A stretch of 51,320 nucleotides of DNA from Entamoeba invadens IP1 (taxonomy: Eukaryota; Evosea; Mastigamoebida; Endamoebidae): contig NW_004191622.1 in assembly GCF_000330505.1 (NCBI RefSeq), positions 106,834 through 158,153 of the forward strand. Reading direction: 5' to 3'. This document shows positions 40,980 to 50,196 of the stretch, one piece after another. Positions within the stretch are counted from its first letter, which is position 1, and each line of letters begins with the position of its first letter. Below the pieces are notes generated by a model. The model was not told where the DNA came from, did not search any database, and saw only the letters and a list, made by a program, of their open reading frames with translations. The position numbers and the translations under genes were made by a program.

Positions 40980-43900
40980 TTAGAGTTTTGATTCTCTAGT
41001 TAATCTAGCCAACTTATCATTGATATTTTTCTTGAGTTGAGCGTGCAACTTATTTGCTGTTTCCTTGTCTTTTCTTCCGAGGATAGCAAATCTATTTTCT
41101 CTGTTCATGAACTCTTCCAAATCACTTTTGATTTCTTTACAATCCAATTGGAGAGCAGCTTTTCCTTCTTGGATGAGTCTTGGGTCATATCTGTAAAGTG
41201 ACCAGTATCCACTGTTGACTGCGTTCTTCATAATTTCAAGAGACTTAGTCAATGGGACACCTTGTTCTTTGCATGGGCAGTAAGCGATAATAATAGAGAC
41301 ACCGTTATAACTTTCAGCCTCTTTGAATGCCTTAAAAGCTTGAGCTGGGTTTGCTCCAAGTGCGATAGAAGCGACATAAACATCGCCATAAGACATCGCA
41401 ATAGCTCCAAGATCCTTCTTAGGGCGTGTACATCCACCCGCAGCAAACTTCACGACGGCGCCCAAGTTAGTAGCCTTTGATTTCTGTCCACCCGTGTTTG
41501 AATACATTTCGGTATCAAGAACTAAGATGTTCACGTTCTCACCAGAAGCCAAGACATGATCAACACCATTGTATCCAATATCATACGCCCATCCATCACC
41601 ACCAATAATCCATTGTGTGATCTTAATGAAAACATCTGAGTTCTCTTCGATCAATTTAAGAACAGCGGATGTATCCTTCTCTACAGCTAACAATGGAAGA
41701 ACCTGTTTATAAAGTTTCTCGCAAGCATCAGCATCTTCCTTTTTAGTTACCCACGCCTCAAGAATACTTTTGAGCTCAGCAGATAATTTGCCTTCTTTGA
41801 TCGCTTCTTCACATAATTGAACTAAGTAGTTTCTTCTCTGTGCAATTGCTTTGTACATACCAAAGCCATACTCGGCATTGTCTTCGAATAACGAGTTACC
41901 CCAGGCGGGTCCTCTTCCTTCAGCATTAACAGTGTATGGGTTGGTTCCCCATGTAGCTCCCCAAATTGATGAGCAACCCGTAGCATTGGCAATGACTGTT
42001 CTTTCACCAGTTAATTGTGTCATCAACTTAACTAAAGCAGTCTCATTGCACCCTTCACAAGCTCCAGAGAATTCAAGAAGTGGTGTTCTAAACATAGAAC
42101 CCTTCATGTTGGATCTATCAGCAACTTCAGTCTTCTCTGTTATCATCATTGAGTATTCCCAATTCTTGGCTTCTTCACCACCAATCTTCTCAAATGGAGT
42201 CATTGACAAGCACTTGGCTGGGCATGCAGTCACACAGACTGAACATCCAGTGCAGTCCATAGAGGAGACTTGGATTCTAAATTTATAAGCATCTACTGGC
42301 TTCTTTCCATTGATCATAACGAACTCTTTTGGCGCTTTATTGGCTTCATTCTCATTCAACAAGAATGGTCTGATTGCAGCGTGTGGGCAGTACAATGAGC
42401 ACAAATTGCATTGAACACATTTGGAAGACTCCCAAGCTGGAATGGCAGTAGCAATACCTCTCTTCTCGTATTTGGTAGTTCCCATTGGCATGAATCCGTC
42501 TTCAGCAAATTTGGAGACTGGGAGTTCGTTGCCGTGCATTGTCAATTGTGGCACCAAAAGGTCATTCACAAAGTCTGGTGCGTTTAAGTGAACCTTCTCT
42601 TCTATTTCTGCGTTCTTCCAGTCCTCTGGAATTTTGACTTCAACAAGACCAGCAACAGCTCTGTCAATAGCATCGTGATTCATCTTGACGATTTCTGGGC
42701 CTTTGTTTCCGTAAGTCTTCTGGACGGCTTCTTTCAACAATTTAACGGCAGTTTCAAATGGAAGAATGTCAGCCAACTTGAAGAAGACAGTTTGCATGAT
42801 CATGTTAATTCTTCTTCCCAATTTGACTTCTTGTCCAATCTTAATGGCATCGATTGTGTAGAACTTGATGTTCTTCTTGGCAAGAGCTCTTTTCATTGAG
42901 CCCGGAATTTGTTTCTCAAGTTCAGCACCAGTCCACGAACAATTCAAAACAAAGACAGAGTTGTCTTTTGCAGTAGCCAACATGTCATACTTGTTAACGT
43001 AATTGGGGAAGTGGCAAGCAGTGTAATCGCTGTTTTGAATCAAGTACTGCGACTTGATTTCCTTGTCACCAAATCTCAAGTGGGACACGGTGATTCCTCC
43101 AGACTTGTGTGCATCATAGTAGAAATACCCTTGGACGTACTTCTCGGTGTTTTGACCAATGATTCTAATAGCGTCGTGATTGGCACCAACAGTTCCATCG
43201 GATCCAAGACCCCAGAACATGCATTGAGTAGTACCAGCTGGAATTGGGTTGAAGTTTTCTCCAAGTGGGAGTGACAAGTGAGTCACATCATCATCAATAC
43301 CAACAGTGAAGTGGTTCTTTGGCGTTTCCAATTTTAAGTTATCAAAGACAGCCTTGGCCATAATTGGGGTGAACTCTTTGCTTCCAAGTCCGTATCTTCC
43401 GCCAACCAAAGTGACTTTTTTGAGTGCGTCAATCAACACAGTGGCAACATCGAGATACAGTGGCTCAGCAAATGACCCAATTTCTTTTACTCTGTCAAGA
43501 ACAGATATCTTCGTAGCAGATGCTGGAAGTTGTTCCAAGAAGTGTTTAGCAGAGAATGGTCTGTACAAGTGAACAGCCAATACACCAACCTTTTCTCCCT
43601 TTGAAATCAAATAATCAACAGTCTCTTCCAAGACTGGGACACCAGCACCCATAGCAATAACAACTCTCTCTGCATCAGCAGCTCCATAGTATTCGAAAAT
43701 TTTGTACTTTCTTCCAGTAAGAGCAGCGACCTTGTCCATATTCTTCTGAACAATTTCTGGGACTCTGTCGTAGTCGATATTGGACTTTTCAACGGCTTGG
43801 AAGAACACATCTGGGCCTTGTGAAGTACCTCTCTCGGATGGATGGATTGGATTGAGACCTCTCTTGTGTGCTCTGTCGACGTATTCTGGGACAACCAAAG

Positions 43901-44465
43901 TCTTGATTTGGTCATAAGACAATTGGTGGATCTTTTGAATTTCGTGTGATGTTCTGAAACCATCAAAGAAGTGCAAGAATGGCAATGAAGACTCCAAAGA
44001 AGACAAATGAGCAACAATTCCAAGATCATGTGCTTGTTGGACGTTGTGAGATGATAACAAACAAAATCCAGTTGATCTGCATGCCATCACATCAGAGTGG
44101 TCACCGAAGATAGAAAGAGCTTGACCGGCCAAAGCTCTTGCAGAAACGTGGAAGACACATGGAAGGTGTTCACCAGCAATTTTGATCATATTTGGGATCA
44201 TCAACATAAGTCCTTGAGAGCAGGTAAAAGTGCTCACAAGTGAACCAGCAGCACAACCACCATGGACGGCTCCAGCTGCTCCAGCTTCAGATTGCATTTC
44301 ATAGACTTCTGGGACTTGGCCAAAAATATTTTTACGTTTCTGAGATGCCCAAACATCTGCGTTTTCCGCCATAGTGGAAGACGGTGTGATTGGATAAATA
44401 AATGAGACGTCACTAAGGGCGTACGCGACATAAGCTGCGGCTTGATTGCCATCGACTGACTGCAT
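40980..44465 (-). CDS. PFOR: Pyruvate:ferredoxin oxidoreductase
   Basis: 1161 residues, intronless, full length. It oxidises pyruvate to acetyl-CoA and CO2 and reduces ferredoxin, the central energy step in this mitochondrion-less anaerobe. It also supplies electrons that activate nitroimidazoles. Domain order is that of one-chain PFOR: YPITPSSTMAE near the start; pyruvate-binding region; intermediate beta domain with GLGSDGTVGANHDAI (~430); two 4Fe-4S clusters, CVQCNLCSLYCP (~680) and CTGCSVCVTACPAKC (~740); a third cluster ligand ACEGCNET (~805); and a ThDP site, GDGWAYDIGYNG (~952) to NTGGQ (~990). Codon use is clean and GC-shifted, indicating high expression. Confidence 0.97.
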   Translation of the reverse strand: MQSVDGNQAAAYVAYALSDVSFIYPITPSSTMAENADVWASQKRKNIFGQVPEVYEMQSEAGAAGAVHGGCAAGSLVSTFTCSQGLMLMIPNMIKIAGEHLPCVFHVSARALAGQALSIFGDHSDVMACRSTGFCLLSSHNVQQAHDLGIVAHLSSLESSLPFLHFFDGFRTSHEIQKIHQLSYDQIKTLVVPEYVDRAHKRGLNPIHPSERGTSQGPDVFFQAVEKSNIDYDRVPEIVQKNMDKVAALTGRKYKIFEYYGAADAERVVIAMGAGVPVLEETVDYLISKGEKVGVLAVHLYRPFSAKHFLEQLPASATKISVLDRVKEIGSFAEPLYLDVATVLIDALKKVTLVGGRYGLGSKEFTPIMAKAVFDNLKLETPKNHFTVGIDDDVTHLSLPLGENFNPIPAGTTQCMFWGLGSDGTVGANHDAIRIIGQNTEKYVQGYFYYDAHKSGGITVSHLRFGDKEIKSQYLIQNSDYTACHFPNYVNKYDMLATAKDNSVFVLNCSWTGAELEKQIPGSMKRALAKKNIKFYTIDAIKIGQEVKLGRRINMIMQTVFFKLADILPFETAVKLLKEAVQKTYGNKGPEIVKMNHDAIDRAVAGLVEVKIPEDWKNAEIEEKVHLNAPDFVNDLLVPQLTMHGNELPVSKFAEDGFMPMGTTKYEKRGIATAIPAWESSKCVQCNLCSLYCPHAAIRPFLLNENEANKAPKEFVMINGKKPVDAYKFRIQVSSMDCTGCSVCVTACPAKCLSMTPFEKIGGEEAKNWEYSMMITEKTEVADRSNMKGSMFRTPLLEFSGACEGCNETALVKLMTQLTGERTVIANATGCSSIWGATWGTNPYTVNAEGRGPAWGNSLFEDNAEYGFGMYKAIAQRRNYLVQLCEEAIKEGKLSAELKSILEAWVTKKEDADACEKLYKQVLPLLAVEKDTSAVLKLIEENSDVFIKITQWIIGGDGWAYDIGYNGVDHVLASGENVNILVLDTEMYSNTGGQKSKATNLGAVVKFAAGGCTRPKKDLGAIAMSYGDVYVASIALGANPAQAFKAFKEAESYNGVSIIIAYCPCKEQGVPLTKSLEIMKNAVNSGYWSLYRYDPRLIQEGKAALQLDCKEIKSDLEEFMNRENRFAILGRKDKETANKLHAQLKKNINDKLARLTRESKL

Positions 44466-45896
44466 TGAATGAATGAAAAGTGAGGTGAGAGGATAGATTA
44501 TATACTATCATTGAAGAAGATGACGTGGCGTTTATTTATGATTTATTTAAATTTGAAAGGTATAATCTTTTGGAGAAGAGAAAAGGACGAAATCCGCTGT
44601 TAACTCATCGTATACAGAAGTTTAATATGTATACTATAAGTCTTTGAATTTCAACATACAACAAGAATATAATTGGTAGTAGATGAAAGAACACATTGGT
44701 TGTCTTTAAAATAGGGTCTTGAATAGTAAAAATAAAGGTAAAAAGTGGGGAATCAGTTTGTATAATTAAAAAATATATATTTTGTAAAATTAAATAGCCT
44801 CGGGTTTCGTGTTTCTGTTTTTTAATCGTAACAAATGAACGGACGAACCAGTTGAGGTGTGAAGATTCATTGAAATTTGCTAAGAAAATAAAATAGTCAA
44901 AAAACAATCACTTAAAAAAATTCGAATAATAATTATATTTTAAATCAATTAAAATAGTTCTTAATAATAATAATTTACTATTCATTTTAATTTTTTCAAA
45001 ATATTGGAAATAATTAAATTTGTTCTATATTAAGAACTGAAGTTCAACAGGAATTAATAATGAATTCCAATACTTCAAAGTATAATTGTAAAAAACAAAC
45101 AAAAAAATAATATTGTTATTATAAATGATATTAAAATATAGGTATTAACAAAAAATTTGTTTTCGTTTCTTTATAACTTTTTTTTCAATAGTATATCGAA
45201 TAAAAAAATAATTATCAAATTATTAATGATGAAAAAGATTTTATTAAAACTTTATTTAAAATTAATAGTAAATTATAATACATTTATTTTAATACTTATA
45301 ACAATATTATTTTCATTAAAAACAAACAAGTTGTTCTAATAATAAAAATATAACTATACTTTTATAATAACTTTTAAATAAAACATATAAACTTAGAACA
45401 ATAGAAGAATTGCGTAGTTCTAATTTAATATTTCACCATAATAACATAAAAATAGATTTGATTGAATCACAAACCAATTGAATTATTTTGATTTAGATAT
45501 TACGACATTTGGTGTAAAAACACCCTACCCATTATAATGTGAAACAGCATTATTTAATTAATAGTTATTAATATACAAAACTATTAAAAATACTTAAATT
45601 TAAAGAGTGGTGTAGTTTATTGTCCATTGACCAGGGGAGTTCAACAGTTTATGGTTGTCAATGAGAAAAGTGATGACAAATATACAGAGACGTCAAACTT
45701 GAAAAAAATTGACATTAAATAAGGCAAAAAGTCATTGAAAGTTAACAAATGTTATTATTATTGTTTGAAAATTGTTAAAAGAATTAGAAAAAAAAATGAT
45801 ATTTTTAAAGGAAAAATGATACGGTTTTTTAATTTTAGATACCCAGGTTATAAAAACCAATTACTACACTATTTTTTAGAACTACTCCCTTAGTTC
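44466..45896. other. 1.4-kb intergenic region upstream of PFOR and the LRR-family gene
   Basis: The PFOR upstream contains TGACGTGGCG at 44521-44530, shared with the metallothionein-like gene. The rest is AT-rich. 45600-45760 is less AT-biased and includes a 23-codon ATG frame (45651-45722) too short to support. No convincing gene is present. Confidence 0.45.
44521..44530. promoter_or_regulatory. TGACGTGGCG motif 56 bases upstream of the PFOR start
   Basis: The 10-mer TGACGTGGCG, seven of ten bases G/C, stands out in AT-rich DNA and recurs (opposite relative strand) at 49947-49956 upstream of the Cys-rich gene. The ACGT core recalls bZIP/CRE-type sites in other eukaryotes; function here is inferred only. 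Confidence 0.4.
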
Positions 45897-45930
45897 TAAA
45901 AATACGAATGACATTTCATTCGTATTTTTA
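45897..45930 (+). promoter_or_regulatory. 15-bp perfect hairpin 40 bases upstream of an LRR-family start
   Basis: TAAAAATACGAATGA (45897-45911) and TCATTCGTATTTTTA (45916-45930) are exact complements around a 4-nt loop CATT. The distance to the ATG (45970) puts it at the promoter/5' leader boundary. It could be an operator-like palindrome or a leader hairpin. Confidence 0.5.
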
Positions 45931-45969
45931 TATGTGTTTAAACTTGATTGACCGACCTTGAATAAACAT

Positions 45970-47365
45970 ATGAAAAAGAAAATTGAAATGGTATATTTGA
46001 TGTCAATTTCAATTCATTTATCAACAATGGACGACATTATAAACTTTTTAAAAGTAAGCAAGAAAACTTACAGATGTTTAAAATCTTTGAAGATATCACC
46101 TTTGTTTACTGATAAAAAGTCTATTGTTAAGTTTTCTCAGCACTTTCAAGTAGATACACTTGATTTGATGAACAAAAAGATGTCGGTTTTAGACATAGCG
46201 AATAATAGTAAATATCTGTTACGCCCAAATTTTGAAATAGATTTTGCCGACAAAAAAATAACGCCCTATTACATACAAAATATTTTTCCTAAAATTGGAT
46301 CACTTTCATTTGAAGTGAACAACAATTATTCATTGACTCAAATAATCATAAACAATTCACAATTGTTTTTAGAATTAAAAAACATCAGTGGAGATGCAAG
46401 ACCTATTTCACAATTTTTTGAAAGTTTCACCAACAATGGAAAAGACAGATTCTTTAAAATGCCTGGTAATATAGTTATTAGTTCAGTGGATGGGAAATAT
46501 CTGAATGAACACACTCAAGACTTGTTGCATATGTTAATTAAGAAAATATCCAAGTGTTTATCGGATAATATGGACGTTGTTATTATTGTTATAGCAGAAA
46601 GAAACATCGAAAATAGAAACACGCCAGAAAGGGGTCAAGTGAAATATTATAACAAGGCTTTTTATGAAAAAAACAAGTGATTGGAGCAATGATAAATTTA
46701 TTTGTGAAAGAGGTAAATTATTAATTGACGGCGACGCATCAGATGTTGTCAATTCATTGATTAAAAAATGTCGAGCTACATCAATTGAGCAAGTTGATGC
46801 CCAAGTGTCGACAAACAAATACACTCTTCCCAATTATGTTGAAAGTTTTACACTTAAAACGAATGTATTTAGAAATGAAATTAAAACACAACTGTTTGGA
46901 TTGAATTGTGAATATATCAAAAAAATAAAACTGGACCAAGTTGAATCAATTAAATTTGAAAATAACTTCTCAAGCCTCAAGAATTTGGACGTTTCTAGTT
47001 CTAAAAATGTTTATTTTAATAATAATAATTCATTGAAATTACAAACTATAGTACTAAATATGTGTGACAAAGTCCAATTCAATTTGAATGAAATATCAAC
47101 TTCAATTTTTAATATTTTAGAGAGTAATGATATCCATATTAACGGGGTTTTTACTGGTCACATTAAAATAGTCAAAAGTGAAGATATTTATTTTATGAAG
47201 AACACAATTTCTAACAACATTCTCGATATCGAAGAATCACTTAATGTAATATTTGGCAATTACTGCATAATAGGAATGAATTTCAAAAACAGCGTTGAAC
47301 ACCCTACAGACAACATTTTACTTCAAAAGCCTAAAAAGTGTACAAAATGTTGTTATATTGTTTAA
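45970..47365 (+). pseudogene. LRR-family (BspA-like) protein gene broken by a one-base frameshift; CaaX end
   Basis: Two frames overlap at 46664-46680. The first (45970-46680) opens with a motif typical of Entamoeba LRR proteins: MSISIHLSTMDDIINFLKVS followed by KKTYRCLKSLKISPLF, close to MMIVSKYFLTYKDFYRLIQVS of the neighbouring LRR gene. The second (46664-47365) continues with LRR-like repeats (NNFSSLKNLDVSSSKNVYF) and ends KKCTKCCYIV. CYIV fits a CaaX prenylation box, which some Entamoeba BspA-like LRR proteins use for membrane attachment. The break falls in an A7 run at 46667-46673; six A would keep one frame of about 464 residues. Sequencing error or pseudogene cannot be told apart here. 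Base composition is more AT-rich than neighbours. Confidence 0.65.
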
Positions 47366-47639
47366 ATAACAACAATTAGTACTTCTGAAAAGAGATGTAT
47401 CACATAATTTTAAGGACTAAACGATTTTACATAGTAGTTTATTGTTAATACTTAATTATATATTTGGTTTATATGATTGATCTATAAATACAATTCTATA
47501 ATCGTTATAACATATAATTAATTATATATAATAAAGATATTAATTAAAATATTTCATATCAAAAATGAGTTTTAGCTAGTGAATAAACCTCATTATAAAA
47601 TTCATTTGAAACTTCAAAATAATAACAAATACAAAATAT

Positions 47640-49097
47640 TTAGTTTTTAATAACAATAAACAGTTTTCCTTCTTTGATTTGTTCCTTTTTGAAGTGCTTG
47701 TAAACTTCGATTTTTGTGAGCAAGTGACATCCAGAGAAGCACGACCCTCCCACATATGTCACATTTTTTGGCAACGCGATGTTTCTCAAAAAAGCGCATC
47801 CTTGAAAACAGTAATTGTGTATTTTCTCAAGTGACTCTGGCATATCTATTTGTTCCAAATTGAGACACCCACCAAAACATGACACGCCAATTTCACTTAA
47901 CCTTGTCGACATTTTGATTTTGTCAAGTGAAATACAGTTCAAAAAGACATTATTTTCAAGCACCGTGACGTTATTTGGAATATTAATTTCTCTGAGCGAA
48001 GTACATCCACCAAAGCAAAACGGTCCCAAGTAGCTGATACTTTCTGGTAAGTTGATTTCTTTGATATTATAACAATTCGAAAACGTGTTTTGTCCAATTG
48101 AGATGAGTCCTTCACTGAAGATGACATTAGAGAGTGTAAAGCAAGCAGAGAACGCCAATTTCTCAATAAAAACGACACAACTTGGTATAAAAATAGAACC
48201 CAATTTACTGCATTGCGCTAGAACCCCCAAAGAAAGTGTTTTTAATTGTAACGGCACATCAAAAACAGTCAATTTGTTACAATTTGTGAACGAACTTTGA
48301 CCAACTTGGACTATAGAATTCGGGAGTAAAACCTCTTGCAGTGCGTGACAATGTGAAAAGCAAAAATTTGGTATTTCTGTGATGGAACTTGGAATTGTAA
48401 TACTAGTCAATGAAATACACCGAACAAAACAAGATTCCCCAATGCTAGTAAGACTCAACGGAAGACAAATTTCGGTCAATGACTCACACGACTCAAAAAC
48501 AGAGTTTTTCAGCCAAATTAATGAATTGGGAAGTGTCACATTTCTGAGGAATTTGCTGAACCCAAACGCGTTGTGGCAGATCCCCGAGACCAAATTTGGG
48601 ACGACAAGTGACGTCAGTTTAGCGTCGCCAAAAAAGGAGTTTGGCCCCAAAATGGTGACGATTGGGGGAATGGTTCGACCAAATCGGATTCTGTCGTCCA
48701 TGGTATAACACACGTTTTTAAAGACGTAATTTTTGGTTCGATTGTGTGGGAGTTGCGTAATACCAAAATCTACAATGAACCAAAAAACGACTTGATAGAA
48801 GGGAATTTCACACTTCGAAACTTTCTGTGGCAAATTTAAACTCCCCGGAGGAAAAGAAAGAAATGGGGTGTTACCAAAGTTCTCGGACTTTTCTGAGTAG
48901 ATGTGAAGAGTCTCCAGTCGGGGAAAGAATTTGAGTGTTTTGCGAGTCAATGGAATCGGGTTGAAATGGAATTTTGTGAGTAAATTGGAATACTTTGTAC
49001 TCACTTGAATCAATCGGTAAAAGTCTTTGTATGTCAGAAAGTACTTTGAAACTATCATCATGTGAAAACAGTCAAGAGACATTGCAAAGAATAACAT
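47640..49097 (-). CDS. BspA-type leucine-rich repeat protein
   Basis: 485 residues, intronless. An N-terminal cap (MMIVSKYFLTYKDFYRLIQV, then SNLLTKFHFNPIPLT) is followed from ~130 to ~465 by roughly 14 BspA/TpLRR repeats of about 23 residues, such as LTEICLPLSLTSIGESCF and LREINIPNNVTVLENNVF, with the I-x-x-x-C/A-F-x-x-C core. Such proteins are a large Entamoeba family, some exposed at the surface and involved in adhesion. No signal peptide, membrane segment or CaaX box is visible (ends KLFIVIKN), so it may be cytosolic or anchored otherwise. The start at 49097 is the first ATG; MSLDCF (six codons later) is an alternative. Confidence 0.9.
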   Translation of the reverse strand: MLFFAMSLDCFHMMIVSKYFLTYKDFYRLIQVSTKYSNLLTKFHFNPIPLTRKTLKFFPRLETLHIYSEKSENFGNTPFLSFPPGSLNLPQKVSKCEIPFYQVVFWFIVDFGITQLPHNRTKNYVFKNVCYTMDDRIRFGRTIPPIVTILGPNSFFGDAKLTSLVVPNLVSGICHNAFGFSKFLRNVTLPNSLIWLKNSVFESCESLTEICLPLSLTSIGESCFVRCISLTSITIPSSITEIPNFCFSHCHALQEVLLPNSIVQVGQSSFTNCNKLTVFDVPLQLKTLSLGVLAQCSKLGSIFIPSCVVFIEKLAFSACFTLSNVIFSEGLISIGQNTFSNCYNIKEINLPESISYLGPFCFGGCTSLREINIPNNVTVLENNVFLNCISLDKIKMSTRLSEIGVSCFGGCLNLEQIDMPESLEKIHNYCFQGCAFLRNIALPKNVTYVGGSCFSGCHLLTKIEVYKHFKKEQIKEGKLFIVIKN

Positions 49098-49537
49098 TTT
49101 CAGTTACTTCATTCAAGTCACCAATTATAATATTTATTATATATCAAATTATAATTATAGTTTCAATCATTTTAATTATTTCAATTATTAATTACTTGAA
49201 AATAATATTGATAATTCTATATGAATGAAACATGATATGGTTTGATGTTCGAAATAAAACTTATAATAAAAGTGGTTTTAAATGTACACAAGTTATTTAT
49301 CTCAAACTCTTTTAATTGATATATCAATTTAATCATTTATAAGTGCTTAATTACATTACCGTTATTTAATTACTTCACTTATATTAAACTACCAACAATA
49401 TGTTATTTTTTTAATATAATATATATTAACCATCATATTGAATTCTCTAAAAATTTTTACTTTTGTTTGGTATGTTATGGATTGGTACTAATTATCAAAG
49501 GAAAATACAACGAATCAAACAACACAAACAAGTGATA
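49098..49537. other. AT-rich intergenic region
   Basis: About 440 bases between two minus-strand genes, holding the LRR promoter and the 3' end of the Cys-rich gene. A/T repeats only; no gene. Confidence 0.5.
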
Positions 49538-49858
49538 TTAATGCTTTCCACAACAACAAGAGCAGTGTGTGCATGAACACGAACATCCACTCTGTGGGTT
49601 GTGTGTGCAGTTGACAACCTTTGAGACGCCACAAGTACATTTTGCAACCAATCGACATCCATTTGAACAATCTGTTGTGATGACCATACGATCAGATGTG
49701 ACAGTTGTCTCATACTTCCCATCTACTTTCTTTCCTTCAACACGTCCACTTGCTCCACATTTGCACTTCAATTCACAGAGGCATGTCTCTTGACTTCTTG
49801 AGCATGTTGCGGTGATGTCTTGACTGTTACAGTTCAGGTTACACTCAGTAGTATTCAT
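49538..49858 (-). CDS. Metallothionein-like cysteine-rich protein
   Basis: 106 residues, 19 Cys, intronless. Cys occur as CxC and CxxC groups in two clusters: residues 6-34 (ETCLCELKCKCG) and 62-103 (DCSNGC, KCTCG, then GCSCSCTHCSCCCGKH), joined by a Cys-free linker (GRVEGKKVDGKYETTVTSDR). The dense CxC motifs without aromatic residues nearby suggest a metal-thiolate protein like metallothionein. No signal peptide, so it is cytosolic. I know no named Entamoeba family for it. The upstream region is unusually GC-rich with TATAAAAG, CCAAT and TGACGTGGCG sequences, which suits a stress- or metal-induced gene (inference). Confidence 0.7.
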   Translation of the reverse strand: MNTTECNLNCNSQDITATCSRSQETCLCELKCKCGASGRVEGKKVDGKYETTVTSDRMVITTDCSNGCRLVAKCTCGVSKVVNCTHNPQSGCSCSCTHCSCCCGKH

Positions 49859-50196
49859 TCTCTGCCTTCTCGTTTGCTGAGAGTGCTTTTATACACCAGA
49901 AAGTCCACTCGACGTCCACTCTCTTCTGATTGGCTGTTTTTTGGTCCGCCACGTCAGCAGTCTATTCATGTAAACTATAACAGTTAGTTAATTTACTATA
50001 ATTGAGAAGTTATATTTCTGACTGTTTTTGACCAGACGCTTTTTTCTCATTCCTCACAATTTGTTTTAAACTAATCTACTTAGTTAATATTATAAATAAG
50101 TAATTTTTTGTATCATGTCTATACGACAATGGAAAAAAGTTAAAAAATAAACATAAATTGTGAATATAACAAATAGACAGAATATTAGACACTCCT
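49859..50196 (-). promoter_or_regulatory. GC-rich upstream region of the Cys-rich gene
   Basis: On the minus strand, reading towards the ATG at 49858: TGACGTGGCG (49956-49947), GCCAATCAG (CCAAT-like, around 49934-49926), two copies of GAGTGGAC 11 bases apart (49921-49914 and 49910-49903), and TATAAAAG (49993 would be too far; it lies at 49893-49886, 28-35 bases before the ATG). The block 49860-49960 is about half G/C whereas the rest of the region to 50196 is AT-rich. The spacing looks like a compact inducible promoter, though Entamoeba promoters usually lack CCAAT boxes. Confidence 0.4.

Noticed and set aside
42588..43274. Plus-strand frames opposite PFOR
   Set aside because: Antisense shadows of a highly conserved, GC-shifted gene; no independent evidence.
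45651..45722. 23-codon ATG frame upstream of the LRR-family gene
   Set aside because: Too short to support on sequence alone; flanking DNA is noncoding in character.
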